Positions 44,630 to 56,745 of a stretch of DNA of 64,000 bases are shown piece by piece. Below the pieces are notes generated by a model. The model made no database searches. It worked only from the letters and a program-made list of their open reading frames with translations, and was not told the origin of the DNA. Position 1 is the first letter of the stretch. Each line of letters opens with the position of its first letter. Source of the stretch: Paraphaeosphaeria minitans (lineage: Eukaryota; Ascomycota; Dothideomycetes; Pleosporales; Didymosphaeriaceae); assembly GCA_015832175.1 (NCBI GenBank), contig WJXW01000001.1:806001-870000 (forward strand), written 5' to 3'. A program made the position numbers and the translations under genes.

Positions 44630-46795
44630 ATGACAGCACTTTGGTCCCGGACATTTCGCACCCCGGGCACCTGTAGGTGCATATCATGCGCTGCGAACGT
44701 ATCCGCCGTGGGAGGGCGCCCCGGAGCGACTGGCCTTCGAGGCGCATGGGCTTTTCGCACGCCGACATCCACTTTCGTCTACACGACCGTGTTTGCTGCA
44801 GGTTATGTCATAGACGCAAAAGCTCAACAAAGCCGGAGCAATCGATGGGACTCTGCGATTAAGACCATACAGGAGGAGATGCGCACACTACAAACGCCGG
44901 CACACCAATGCACTGCTGGCGTTGCAGCCCAACAAGACACGCTCGGCTCTGTGGAGGCGACTCCTAGCGATCTGGACTGGGACAATGCGTTCAAGGCCGC
45001 TGGAATGGATATGATTGACGATGCTGTGTTGGACAAGCGGCAGGAGCAATTGGACACAGCCCTTGTCCCAGAGGTCTTGTGGGACTTGCTGCGTCCGGAC
45101 TCCCACCTCGATGAACCTTTGCTCGACTGGCCTGCTAGCACTGGTCCCGATCCGGGACTCAGATACAATCTGCCTCCTCAGTCTCTCTGGGCGTTAAAGA
45201 GTGTGCGCTTAAAGGCCCTGCGCAACAGAGTGACTCGGAAGAAACTCGCCTTGCAGGAACTCTCAGTGTGTTCGTTGATCCACAATTTACTTGGCCACTC
45301 TAAATCATACTTGTTGTCAGATGAAGATCTTGCTTCGTTATCGCCACATATCATCACATTAGCTCACATTCCCGATCGAGATAGATTATACATGCGACGT
45401 GAACTCGACGCAAACATGGCAGCACTTAAAACGACCAAAAAGGAGGACTGGCCCAAAGATACAATGAGCATTAGAACGGGTGTAAAGATTATGGCAGAGC
45501 CTACTTACTTCCAGGACAGTGATGGGGATTTCCACCACATCGCCAACCAGCTAAATGTGGCCATCAAGAAATTGTTCGAGGAGTACCATGACAAGCGTAA
45601 GGAACCGCAAAACATCGCTGTAGCCACGGCCAAGATCTGTCACAATCTGCTCATCTCGACAGCTGCTCCAGACCTACAGACCTTCAATATCCTCCTCACC
45701 GGCTTCCGAAGATGGGAACAACCACGACTTGTTGACAGCGTCATCAAGGAGCTGGACGGCTGCAAAATCCGTCCAGATGAGATCACCTGCGCCACCGTTT
45801 TGAATCATTATGCGGAGGTCTGGCAGCCCGAGCAGTTCAGTAAATTTGTTGCCAATATGCGAGGTGCTGGCAATGCATTGATGTTGGCAAGGCCCGATAT
45901 CACCATCAACGAAGCGGGAGGTGGCCGCCTAATCCGTATCAGCGAGACGAAGGTCTTGCAGAAGGTTTATCCTACGCCTATGGTATTCGACGCTCTCATG
46001 CATGGCGTCTTGACATTCGCTGGCTTCGAAAGAGCGATGGATATATACTTTGAGATGAAGGATGACGGTTGGGGCTTGAGCATGGTTGGGCTATCTCGCC
46101 TTCTGGATGATTGCCTGCATCACGCCGACTGGCAGGGAGGCCTGATCGTCTGGAAAGAAATTGCAAGCATCAAGGGACGCATCCAACATGAACTCCTTGC
46201 CAAGGCATACGCACAATTGCTGGCCTTGTGCTCCGTTACACAAAACCCGACAGCTTTCAATACCGTCCTAAATGATGTGGTCACGCAGGGCTTCAATCGT
46301 AAAGCGATGTTGACCTCGTACAAGGAGATCAGAAGCACCATCCGACCACAGAAAGGCGATCTTGCGCCCGCTTTCACGGCTGATAATCTTCTCATCGCTG
46401 TGTCAGATTACTTGAAGACCAGTGAGAATACAGAGGCCGAAACGGCGACCTTTTTCGAGGAAATAGACGCAAGCGTTGTTGAGGGCGACCTACACCCTCA
46501 GCAGCAAGGTACCGCGGAGCATGTGGATCCTTGGGCTGCATGGGTGGAGCATGAGCTCGGCGAGCCCATCCAGACCAAACCGCCAGAAGGGGCTACGGAA
46601 TTCGATACAGTGCCAGCCCTCAAAGAGGAATCAGAAGATATTCCACGGACTATGAAGCCTCCGGCACAGGGTACTGCAAATGAGGTTGACCCATGGGCTG
46701 TATGGATGGCACACGAGCTTCGCGAGACAGTGTCAGGTAAAGCAACGCCACCGGACGACAGCGAAGTATCAGCGAAGCGCGGGGATGATCCATGA
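44630..46795 (+). CDS. Mitochondrial pentatricopeptide-repeat-type protein, 721 aa
   Basis: Single frame, open from ATG 44255, but the second ATG at 44630 is preferred because the protein then starts MTALWSRTFRTPGTCRCISC. This short basic leader with the RC-x-SC motif is typical of a family of fungal mitochondrial PPR proteins; the preceding 125 codons look non-conserved. After the leader come a hydrophobic stretch (STFVYTTVFAAGYVIDA) and helical hairpins such as DLQTFNILLTGFRRWEQPRL, then VDSVIKELDGCKIRPDEITC and PMVFDALMHGVLTFAGFERA. These are PPR-like helix pairs that bind RNA. An acidic tail contains two copies of a VDPWA-x-W motif. The likely role is mitochondrial RNA processing or translation; the target RNA is unknown. 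Confidence 0.8.
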   Translation: MTALWSRTFRTPGTCRCISCAANVSAVGGRPGATGLRGAWAFRTPTSTFVYTTVFAAGYVIDAKAQQSRSNRWDSAIKTIQEEMRTLQTPAHQCTAGVAAQQDTLGSVEATPSDLDWDNAFKAAGMDMIDDAVLDKRQEQLDTALVPEVLWDLLRPDSHLDEPLLDWPASTGPDPGLRYNLPPQSLWALKSVRLKALRNRVTRKKLALQELSVCSLIHNLLGHSKSYLLSDEDLASLSPHIITLAHIPDRDRLYMRRELDANMAALKTTKKEDWPKDTMSIRTGVKIMAEPTYFQDSDGDFHHIANQLNVAIKKLFEEYHDKRKEPQNIAVATAKICHNLLISTAAPDLQTFNILLTGFRRWEQPRLVDSVIKELDGCKIRPDEITCATVLNHYAEVWQPEQFSKFVANMRGAGNALMLARPDITINEAGGGRLIRISETKVLQKVYPTPMVFDALMHGVLTFAGFERAMDIYFEMKDDGWGLSMVGLSRLLDDCLHHADWQGGLIVWKEIASIKGRIQHELLAKAYAQLLALCSVTQNPTAFNTVLNDVVTQGFNRKAMLTSYKEIRSTIRPQKGDLAPAFTADNLLIAVSDYLKTSENTEAETATFFEEIDASVVEGDLHPQQQGTAEHVDPWAAWVEHELGEPIQTKPPEGATEFDTVPALKEESEDIPRTMKPPAQGTANEVDPWAVWMAHELRETVSGKATPPDDSEVSAKRGDDP

Positions 46796-47281
46796 TGCGG
46801 CCGCGAGAGAACCTGGAACTCGCCCATCACTTCCTTCAGTCACCCCAAAACGTATAAGAGTTGGCGAAGTACCACACTGCACCCGGCCAATTGAGACAAA
46901 AACTAATATTAACTGTATACTGTTTGTAAATCTCTTGTACTGTACATAGACGCGTTGTATGAATAGCGGAACGAAGCGTTTTGCAATGGCGTCGACGAGA
47001 CCATGAGCACGGCGAAGCGCATATATGCTTGGCTTCTGATTTGCATTTACGTTGAATGGCTACATCTGAAAAAGTGACATTGCTTGTAGCAGCACACCAA
47101 CTACGAGGGACCGTGGAGCCTTCAGCAACATCGCTTCACACTACGCCACTGCCAACCGCAGAGTCAAAAGCACAATAACTTTCTTTCAAACTGAGATTGC
47201 GCACATGAAATGCTTGGATATCTTCTTACACAAACGCCTCGCAAAGCCCAGAGCTCAAAGCCAAATGTCCCTTCACCAGGA
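46796..47281. other. Convergent 3' intergenic region
   Basis: 486 bp between the PPR gene and the convergent AhpC/TSA-2 gene; no gene seen. Confidence 0.45.
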
Positions 47282-48087
47282 TCAAAACACGCCCGGCGCT
47301 GCCGCCGAAAAGCCTAGCGCTCTAATGCCATCTTCGAACACGATGTCTTCGTCTACACTCTGCATGGGCGCACCCCATCTCACGGTGCCCCGCTCATCTA
47401 CCGCGTATGCGCCTCCTACCTGCCACCGGCAACCTCCCTCGCCTACAGGCTGCCACACCGCGCCCTCCTGATTGCCCAGTTTTATCTGATTGATGCCATT
47501 ACGCGGGTTGAGCACGTGGCCCCAGTTCGAGACGCCCAGACCCCACATCGCGTACAGCTCGCGCTGTTGGTCGACGACCATGTCTACGTTCCATGAGCCT
47601 CCGATCTTCTTCGTCCAGGCGGCGGTCGCTTCGGGTGTGCAGTGTGAGATGGCAATGAAGTGGACGCCGGGGTGGCGGTTTGCGAGGGAGCGCATGCGGA
47701 GGAAGAGTTTCTGTGTGACTGTGGGGGTCCCCGTCAGCGATCTGGTTTTCTGGCTCTATCCGCGCTGGTGCAAAACTTACAGGGACATCCGCAGAACCTT
47801 AGGAACAGAATCACACATGGTCTGCCATCAATGGGTGGGAACCTCAGTTTGGCGTTGCTCGGAGCGCGGATGTTGATCGATGGAGGATCAGCCACAGGGT
47901 AGCTCTCCGCCGGCGCCTGCCACGAGCTGAATGGCTTCCCCCACTGTACGTTCGCGAAGGGATTTGAGAACTCGAAGCCCTGCCAGCCTTCTCCGCCCTT
48001 GCTTTCGTTATTCGGTAAGGATGGCAGCGAGACGTTGCCCAGGCCGGCCCTCTGGAGCGCAATCTTGGTGCCAAGTTTGCTGAACAT
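47282..48087 (-). CDS. AhpC/TSA-2 (peroxiredoxin-like) thioredoxin-fold protein, 247 aa
   Basis: Two exons: 48087-47781 and 47718-47282 (744 nt), with a 62-bp intron GTAAGT...CACAG. It starts MFSKLGTKIALQRAGLGNVS. The thioredoxin-fold strand PCVILFLRFCGCPFTQKLFL holds the Cys-Gly-Cys-Pro site, with R-F-C-x-C-P as in peroxiredoxin-like 2 proteins. GVHFIAISHCTPEATAAWTK and VDQQRELYAMWGLGVSNWGH follow, then GGAYAVDERGTVRW. Family members are thiol-based redox enzymes or regulators. The basic, positively charged start could target mitochondria, but this is uncertain. Confidence 0.85.
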
Positions 48088-48597
48088 GGTGGTGTACCTA
48101 ATGTGGTGCTTGTTTCTTTTGCCGTGGAAAAGGAGGGAGGAAGGAGAGAATGCAAGGTGGTGAGCTGACAACTTAGGTACGTGTTATTAGCTGACTTCGT
48201 AGCGAGCGAGGCTGATGAAACGGGACGTGTCGCACGGACTCGCAGTCGTGGTGTCGGGATTGCAGGTAAGTAGAAGGTCCAGATGCGGGTACCGGTACAT
48301 ACGGGTCCTCACGTGGTTCGGCGCCAAAACACCAAATCACTAGGTATGGGAAGGTCCCTGAATACCATGCACGACATCTCAGCACGATCATGGGCAACCT
48401 TGCCACTGCTTTTTATGGATCCAGGCACTTTCCATGTTCAAATGCGAGCGAAGAAGTTTAGCTGTGGTATCATGGTAGGTACAGAACAGAAATCCACCCC
48501 AGATCAGTAACGAGCCCGATAGGTAACAGCCACGCCACAGTCGAACATATCCGTACAGTCGGTCGCGGGGCTCGTATCAGCAAACTCGTAGCAATGG
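48088..48597. other. Intergenic region
   Basis: 510 bp; promoter of the peroxiredoxin-like gene and 3' end of the methyltransferase-like gene. No gene seen. Confidence 0.45.
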
Positions 48598-50649
48598 CTA
48601 CCTCTTATAAGCAAAGATGGCTCCGCATTCGAACACCGTGCCATGTTTCACGCATTCGTCCACGATCTCATCGTTCTCCCACCAGGACTGTAGTTTGTCG
48701 GAAGTCTCATCGCCGTCCACGTATGGACCCCAGATATCCTTCCAGAGCGCTCGTCCGACAAGCATCTTGAGCTCCGCGTCAACGCAGGATCCATCGAAGG
48801 CGCAAGGTAGCTGCATGATCTCGTTCACGCCTTCCTCGGTTGGGAGCTCGAAGCCCGCGTCAGCAATCCAGCCAGGAAACAGCATGCAAGGTTTGGAGCA
48901 CCGAAAAGTCTTCTCCAGATTAATCGACAGCCGATCCTCGATCCATGCTCTTAGCAAGGGACCCGCGGTTTTTCGCACCGGTGCAGCGTCCATGATCCTG
49001 ACCTCGAGCACCCCTCCTGGCGCGAGCAAGCGGTGGCATTCGCGTAACAGCTGCGGTAACTTCGATGACGGCACCAGCGACGGGAGCGTTGATGCGCGAA
49101 CGCGGGAGAACGTCGCATCCGGCCAAGGGCATGGGATAAGGCCTGGCTGTGACACCGTCGTGTACGACACGTTTCCTGGCAGCGGCATCGGTCGTCGAGG
49201 TTCGGTGGTCAGGTATTGAACCTTGTGTCTTGGATGCATTGCAGAGAGCTGGTATACTTCCGCTGATCACGATCAACTACGCCATCGATCGTGTTGACGG
49301 GGTACGACTTACCTAGATCTCCGTACAATTCTAGGATCTTGCCTGTGTTGCACTTCGGTTGCGGATTCGATTGTAGTCGTCCCGTGTTTTGCAGCTGGAA
49401 TGCAGTCCTGCAAAGAGTCAGCATGTATCTCATACGGTGAAGTCGATAGTTTGGGCGTCTGTTGACTTACAGTACCCATAATCGCTTCTCTAGATGCAAC
49501 TCCTCGTTGGTTTCCTCGTCGTTGGGGTCATCCCATTCCTCCTTGAGACGATCAAGGATGACCTTTGGACCCGCACTCTCCATGCGCCTAATGAACCGCT
49601 GAAATCTGGTGAGTTCCAGCAGGCTGTTCTGCGCCATTGTAATTCCATCCAATACCGGCGTTGGCAGCAGCTCCTTGCGTTGCCTGAGCGGCCGCTCGAA
49701 CTCTTGTATGTTCTCGGGTTGCAAGACATGCCAGTCGTTGGGAGGGATCCACGGAGCCAATTTGGAAGATGTGAAGCCGTTGGCGTGCGATCGGTAAGTC
49801 TCGGTTGGTGGTACTGGTGCCACGTCTTCCTCGGGTTGGTCTTGCAGTTTCAGGCGCTCAAGTCTCATGCTTGCATCGATTTTCCCAGTACCGTTTCTGT
49901 TACACTGTAAGTTTTAGAGTAACGGTTCCACCATGGCGAACACTCACTGTCTTTTGCTCTCATTAGACGTTGTCGGGGTGATTGTGGCAATATCGTCGAA
50001 TTGCGCGGCTACAGAACTCCGCCTTGTTGTGCGAGTGACGAAAGAGCGAGGAGTGCGCGGTTGGATCTCTTCGATTTCATCAGCAATATGCACCTTGGGA
50101 TAAGGTTTCAGACTCCATCGTCGCTCATCTTGCATGCCAAGTCAGTATTGCAACGGCCAGGAGAAATATTCACAGCTTACGGGAAGAGCGAGAACCAGTG
50201 GAGTTGGCACCACGCGAAGACATGTCACCTTCCAACTCCGGTACTTCGAACTCGGGTGCTGGAGAATCTAGCGGCGCACCGGATGGAAGGTTCGAAGACA
50301 GCGTGGAGGAATACGTCCAACCTGGTTGCAGTGAGGGATCCTTCAACTCCCGGAGTGGTTCCGACTCGATTGAGCGAAGAACGGTAGATGTCGGTCGTGA
50401 GGCGCCTGTGACATTGCTGCGGCTTGTCGAAGGTCTCGCTTTCTTGTTGGGCCTGAAACTTTTTGCTTTTCGGAGGCTTGACGTCCACCACAGCTGTCGT
50501 TCGTCGGCGAGTGATGAAGTTATTGAGCTCCGAGAGCTGGTGATGGAAGGCGTCGTGGAATGCAGCGAGTGCTCCTTCGCCTTTCTATCTCTCCGCTCAC
50601 CAACTTTCTCTGTGTTCGGATCGGTCCAAGAGAGGTCGGCGGAGAACAT
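48598..50649 (-). CDS. Methyltransferase-like protein with disordered N-terminus, 609 aa
   Basis: Five exons: 50649-50181, 50128-49948, 49896-49471, 49407-49313 and 49256-48598 (1830 nt), with introns of 51-63 bp. Residues 1-200 are Ser/Thr/Arg-rich and disordered. A helical segment follows (AQNSLLELTRFQRFIRRMES, then VILDRLKEEWDD). The Rossmann part starts CNTGKILELYGDLVYQLSAM, where the usual glycine-rich motif I (E-x-G-x-G) is degenerate. Later motifs are better: IPCPWPDATFSRVRASTLPS and LLRECHRLLAPGGVLEVRIM, as in class I SAM-dependent methyltransferases. It may be a divergent enzyme or a pseudo-enzyme. The substrate is unknown. Confidence 0.75.
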
Positions 50650-52106
50650 TACGAATGAAGCAGAACAAAGTGTGGGTTGTAAGAGGGGCGCTAGAATCTA
50701 CGGAAGGGCATGGGGAGAAGAACCAATGCTGGGTATCAAAAGGGATCAAGTGTGGCTAATCGCTTCCAGATACAAAAAGCACAACCAGGTGCCGACCAGA
50801 GAGCTGGTAGCTAGTGTGGAGAGTCCAGGCGGGCGCACGAGGGCCTCTTTTACAAGAGCACCTGAGGTCGTCGACTGTCACACATTCCGCCTGTGGCTTT
50901 ATTGGGCTATGAAAGGGACTTCATAAGGAGCTCAAAGTTGAGGTCGAGAACAAACTAGCAGGGACCAGAGCTGTTGTGCTCGCATGCGGGATGTTGGAGC
51001 CAGAATGCCAATCCTTCGGCTTCACGGAGCGCCAGAGTTTCGCTTACACGTGGGCCAAGCTGGTACGGTTGCGCAGATTGACTCGAGCCTTCGCAAATCC
51101 ATTTCGTACCACCTCCACCAATTGGTTAGCTTATCGGTGCCCCGCTGCTACAAGTCTCTTCTTTGGTCGGGACGGGTTCCAATGGGCCATCCAATCGGGC
51201 GATGTGCAGACACACTGTGAATCCAAAGGTCATGTGTCATGCATTCAAGGCCGCGTCTGCTACAGTCTGAGACCGCCTCATCCCTCCCAAGCGCAATCGG
51301 CAGAGCGAACAAGACCATCTTTTTGGCCGCTCACCATGGAATTTCCTGCAGAGACAACTGCCGGTCACGACCTCGCACACTTACTGCAAAGCAAACTTGG
51401 AGCGGGATAATCGTCGTTGCCCCTGCTGGTGTGGTCTTTAGGGGTCAGGATTTACCACAAGTATGCAGCACAGCCCAGGCCGTGTCCTTGCGGGAGAGGA
51501 GATCTCCAATGTCCGTCGTTTTAGGACACACGCGGGGCGGTTGATCGCCAACTGGAAAGGCTTAGATCGACGAGCTGTTCCTGACGAGCGGTTGAAGAGC
51601 AGGGTTCAAGGATCGGATCGGACCCCTGACTCGGTACCTACCCGCACTTACTCTTCCGTCCCTAGCAAACCAAATATCCACAGCGTCGCATTACTGCAGC
51701 TGCAAAGCCACCATGGCAGGGCGCTGTGGCCTGTTGCTTGAACATGGGTGACGGCACTGTCAACTACGATTTGACAGCTCCTCCGTCCCGCATTCTGCTC
51801 TCACCACGTCTCGTGGCTGGCCATTGTCTGCAGCCTCATCCCCGTCTGCTTCTGTATTTGAAAGTCGAGAACTCCCTTGCTTGTCATCGGTCTATCCTGC
51901 GCTGGCCCCTGCAGACACATCGAAAGCAGGCTAATTCACGTCGTCCTGGTTGTTTGCACCTCCTGCGTACCCAACACTTCTCTCAATCCTTTCTTTCCAT
52001 GGCTCTCGGCCCAAAGACATCTACTTAATCATCCTCGACGGAAGAGCGTTTGCCTTTGCATCACGTTTGCATCCTTGTACTCAATTTCGATCACACGCCT
52101 CCCGTC
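50650..52106. other. Divergent intergenic region
   Basis: 1.46 kb between the methyltransferase-like gene and the purine permease. Several open frames of 80-145 codons are present, but none has a family signature. It contains both promoters. Confidence 0.45.
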
Positions 52107-54301
52107 ATGAACGCTATCAGACGCAGAATCGACACCGTCGACCGTCGGGTAGCGGCGTCTACGTTTGGGCGGATTTTCCACCTCGAAGGCTCAGGTCATG
52201 TGAGTTCTCTCTTCCATGTCCTTGTGGAACATACCAGCTGATCGTAGAAGGACTTTGAGATCAAGAACACCCAGTTCACCATCGAACTACGTGCCGGGCT
52301 GACAACGTTCTTCACGATGGCATACATCATCTCCGTAAATGTGAGTCTTACAACCATCTACGTGGGCTAGTCTTGACTCTTGAAGGCGACCGTCTTGTCC
52401 GACACGGGAGGCAACTGCGTTTGCAATGACCCTAACGACCCGCTTTGCACAACCGACAGAGACTATGCTCTCTGTGTGGAAGGTATGGCGTATTCCACCC
52501 CGTTCAAGACTATGCTAACTCGCAACAGATCTGCATCGGTCTCTGATTACAGCCACTGCTGCCATAGCAGGGTTCAGCTGCGTTTTATTTGGCTTTCTTA
52601 CAAACATGCCCGTCGCACTTGGGTAAGCTATCCACTCATAGCTCGATTTTCGACGTGTTCGTACTGATATTACCCACAGACCTGGTATGGGGATCAATGC
52701 TTACTTTGCATACCAAATTGTGGGTTTCCACGGCAGCGGTTCCGTGCCGTATAGCCTGGCTCTGACTGCTGTGTTTGTGGAGGGATGGCTCTTCATGTTA
52801 CTGTCCCTCATCGGGATGCGTCAGTGGCTAGTCAAGGTTATCCCCGTATCGCTGAAGATTGCGAGCGCATGTGGAATTGGACTGTTTCTTGCCGAGATCG
52901 GTTTGGGGCATTCGGCAGGTATTGGAGCCATCCAGGGAGCTAAAAACACACCCCTCGAGATTGCAGGATGTCCAGACGTCTACAAGGACGAGAACGGTCT
53001 CTGCACGAGTCACCAGATGACTTCTCCGACGGTGAGTTCTCGTGCATAGCCGTAGGCTCATCGTTTGCATCCAGCGCGGCAACTGACGGGTAATTGCAGA
53101 TGTGGATCGGCATCATGTGTGGAGGTGTAGTTACAGCCTATCTTATGGCCTACAAGATTAAGAGTGCAATGATTGCTGGCATTGCTTTAGTCTCAATCAT
53201 GTCTTGGCCGTGAGTAGAAATCTGCCATTATCGTTTCCGTGTAGTACTGATGTGCAGCACAGACGAGGAACATCTTTCACCTACTTTCCCCACACCAAGC
53301 AGGGCGACGACCGCTGGAACTTTTTCAAACAAGTTGTCGACTTCCATCCCATCACGACCCTTAATGTCTTGGATTGGGGTGTATCGACTGCGCCATCGCA
53401 CTTCGCACTCGCTCTCTTCACCTTTCTTTACGTCGACATTATTGATTGCACGGCCACACTGTACAGTATGGCGCGTTTCTCCGGCGTTGTTGATCCCGAG
53501 ACTGGAGATTTCCCCAGATCTACGCTCGCTTATTGCACAGATGCATTGTGCATCTCCATTGGTTCTCTGCTCGGCGTTTCTCCCGTCACCGCTTTCATCG
53601 AATCGGGAGCTGGCATTGCCGAAGGTGGGAAAACAGGCTTGACGGCCATGACCTGCGGCTTATGCTTCTTCATTTCTATGTTTTTTGCTCCGATCTTCGC
53701 GTCGATTCCTCCTTGGGCGACCGGATGCACATTGATCTTGGTAAGCAACACTACCGACTCAGCACCGTGTCTCGGTTCTAACTGCGGCCAGATCGGCTGC
53801 TTGATGATGCGCCAGATCGTCACGATCAATTGGAGATACATTGGCGATGCTGTCCCAGCCTTTGTCACTGTCATGTTCATCCCGTTTGGCTACAGTGCAG
53901 CTTACGGATTGATCGCTGGACTTTTGGTGTACACGGTCCTAAACGGATTGATCTACATCACGAAGATCATTAGCCGTGGACATATTGTACCAGACGATGA
54001 GGACGATCGCGAATACTGGACGAGTGAGTACTGCGACTAGCCAACTCCAAATGCCGAACTAAGAGTGCATACAGTCAAACCACACGGCAAGCTTCCCTGG
54101 TTCATTACAGCCAGTCAAGCCGTCGTTTCCCATTTTGGGCACGGAAGCACTCATGATCTCAAGCATGATAGCACGTCGCTCAAAAGCGGAACCTCACAAG
54201 AAGGATTCCGCAGCCGATCACGGGACATGAATCGCGAGCTCGACACCGTCGTCGTGCTGCCCAGGGATCCTCGCGACGAAAAGATATTCCGGAAGACGTG
54301 A
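52107..54301 (+). CDS. AzgA-type purine (adenine/guanine/hypoxanthine) permease, 591 aa
   Basis: Nine exons: 52107-52199, 52248-52340, 52386-52482, 52529-52622, 52680-53031, 53100-53209, 53263-53740, 53792-54023 and 54075-54301 (1776 nt). Introns are 45-68 bp. The start MNAIRRRIDTVDRRVAASTF leads to the first helix AGLTTFFTMAYIISVN. The family signature region is FLTNMPVALGPGMGINAYFA, with WPRGTSFTYFPHT, DIIDCTATLYSMARFSG, SPVTAFIESGAGIAEGGKTG and YIGDAVPAFVTVMFIPFGYS. AzgA proteins of Aspergillus are proton-coupled plasma-membrane purine transporters of about 580 residues. The first acceptor could lie 3 nt downstream, changing one Lys. Confidence 0.93.
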
Positions 54302-56745
54302 AGGGAGAAGCTGACGATTGTAGAGGTAGTGCTAAGGTTTCATATTCCTTGTCTTGGGGAGCTGCAAGTGCTACGCCGTTGCATAGGCAAATGCCATCCT
54401 TCCCTGGAAGGCCCTGCGGCGGCTGAAGTCGTGCACGGTATTGTTTACCAGAGACCTGTATTCGTTTTATCACGACATCCGATACCCACATGATCTCGGC
54501 TTACATAGTTTTGCGTTCTATCATTCGGTCATTCACTGCGTTCGTTGCCTCGAATTGATGGACGTGCACATCCTTGCCCACTAGCCTGAACTCTGAAGCC
54601 TCCATCATCATCAGTTTTCCTGGCTACTCTACTACTAGGTATCTTATATTAGACCGACGGCCAAAGTTTGGTAGCTTCGGCAGGTAAAAAGTGGGGAGAC
54701 GAGCATCGCTCCATGCCTATAGGCTAGGTACATGACAAGTTTCCTCGTAATTGGAAACTCGTCAATTGCGTGCATATTCGGCAGGATCGAAAGTGAGTAA
54801 TCGACTATCCCATTTGAGCACTAATTCATCTACCTAGCTGAGATTTCAAGATGGCTAAACATGCGACAACATTTGGTAGAGTGTTATCTGGGATGAATGG
54901 TATAAGTCGGGGAAGACCTGACCCCTGTCGCGCGCTAAAGTGATGTGGGTGTGGGGGAGCCCCGAGCCGTGTTTTGGTGCGAGTTCTGCCTTTGATCTTT
55001 TGGTGATGACTATCTTCAGTGGGCCATTGGACATTGCCAGGTTTACGATGGCAGCCAACTTCTACAAAAGCGGGTTTGAACCGATCGACCATGATTCGGA
55101 GGATAAGTCCAACTTGGGCATAGCATGTTCACGTGATACTGTGTTAACCTTGGTACCTTGGAAAGTAAGCGCCTCCCTCTGCAACACCTTCTCAACGGCT
55201 TCGGATCTCGGAAGCTCCAGTTGATCTGTCAATTCATGCCAAAATCAATGCTCTCGGCCCCGCGGTTGCTGCATACCTACTTTGCGACGGACATTTTACC
55301 TTTTGCGACTGATGCCCGTCGATGCTCCCCTGGTCGGTGCGACACGTCAGGCCCACATCACGCGAGCGAGACCATGCCAAAGATGCCTCGTATATTGTTT
55401 GCTCGCGTGCTAGTTCGAGATGAACGTCATGGAGTACCGTACCAAGTCCAACAAGCGTAGCAAACAGGGCTCATTGGGCCACCGAAGCACCACCTTTATC
55501 AGCCCTACGATCATCGCCACGCTGAAAAGCCTTCTGTCTGGGTAGCAAACCACTGTCGTTCCGATGCGACACAGCTTCACTCCCAAATTCCAGGTCCAAT
55601 CTTGTTGCGCGCTGCCTGGTAGAAGGTACCATGGAATCGCCCCCAGCATCCCTACCGGCAACAGGATAAACCGTTGACAAAAGGCAAAAGATGGCGCTCT
55701 AGCGGACTGTTCCAGATCTAAGGGCCTCTTACATGTCTGCCACGAAGTCCGTTTTTGTGCGTGGTTGCACGCTGGATATCTTGTCTCCACTTGTCCTATT
55801 TTCGTGTCGTTACACGGGGACTGGTTGACCTTCCAGAAGTATTTACCACGCAGACGCCACTTGATGCAAATTTCGGACACGGTCGGACGCGTCTGTTCTT
55901 CGCGCAAAATTTGAGACATCTGGTTCTCCACACAATCTCACCTTTGAAAGAAGAATGCCCTACATGCACGACCTCGGGATGGCGTCTGTTTAGTCGGCGT
56001 CTGATTTGAGGTAACTTATTGTCACACGTCGGGGAAGGCTTAGGGAGTGCATGTCATCTCAAATGAAGCTTGCGGGAATGCGCAAGCTGTGTTCTCAGCC
56101 CGCGTCACGTCGAGCATTGGTGTACCACACGTGCGGCTACACCGCAGGCAAGGGGCGGTGAGCGGCGCTCAGAAGGTAAAACTCCGCCCGCTCCCTCCGC
56201 AGCCAGCCACAGGCACCTCTCGTACAACAAAGCCCAAACCTCTGAGCCCCTCACCAGAGGCTCATTAGAGTCGGTGAGGCGGCTGCCACAAAGAAGCTGC
56301 CAAGAGGCTTCGGCCCACGGTCCGCATACTACATGGCCTCTCCGCGGCCTGATGTCCCCTTTTCGGTCAACGGTGCCTGCGCTGAAACTCATCCACATAC
56401 AGAGCGAGTAGCAGTCTGAACATTCCTTGGTGCGGTGGGTGCTAGGGCTGCTTACTGAGGCTCAGCTTGGAGCCAAGAGCACTGCGTTCCTGTGGTTGCT
56501 TTGGTGCTTTAGAACGAGATGGATCGCCGCATGCCAGTCTGCTGGGTCTGGGATGTTTGGTATGCCATGAGGTGGGATGGGTTGCCTGCTTTATATAGTC
56601 GCTGGCTGGAGTTCAACTGGCGTGTCAGCAACTCTGTTCGGATACCTTGAGATCCGTAGACGATATTGTTCCATCTCCGTACTCGATAGTGCGTTCCGTT
56701 CAGTCAAAGCAATCCACCTTGAACCTCTCAAAATAGGGTCTCACG
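54302..56745. other. Gene-poor intergenic region
   Basis: 2.4 kb. A 173-codon minus-strand frame at 55410-55931 has no recognisable domain and many rare features; it is not called. The end holds the promoter of the Zn2Cys6 gene. Confidence 0.45.
56592..56597 (+). promoter_or_regulatory. TATA box of the Zn2Cys6 gene
   Basis: TATATA (within CTTTATATAGTC) lies about 150 bp before the ATG at 56746. Inference from position and sequence. Confidence 0.4.

Noticed and set aside
55410..55931. 173-codon minus-strand open frame
   Set aside because: No recognisable domain, no proper context, and composition like the surrounding non-coding DNA.
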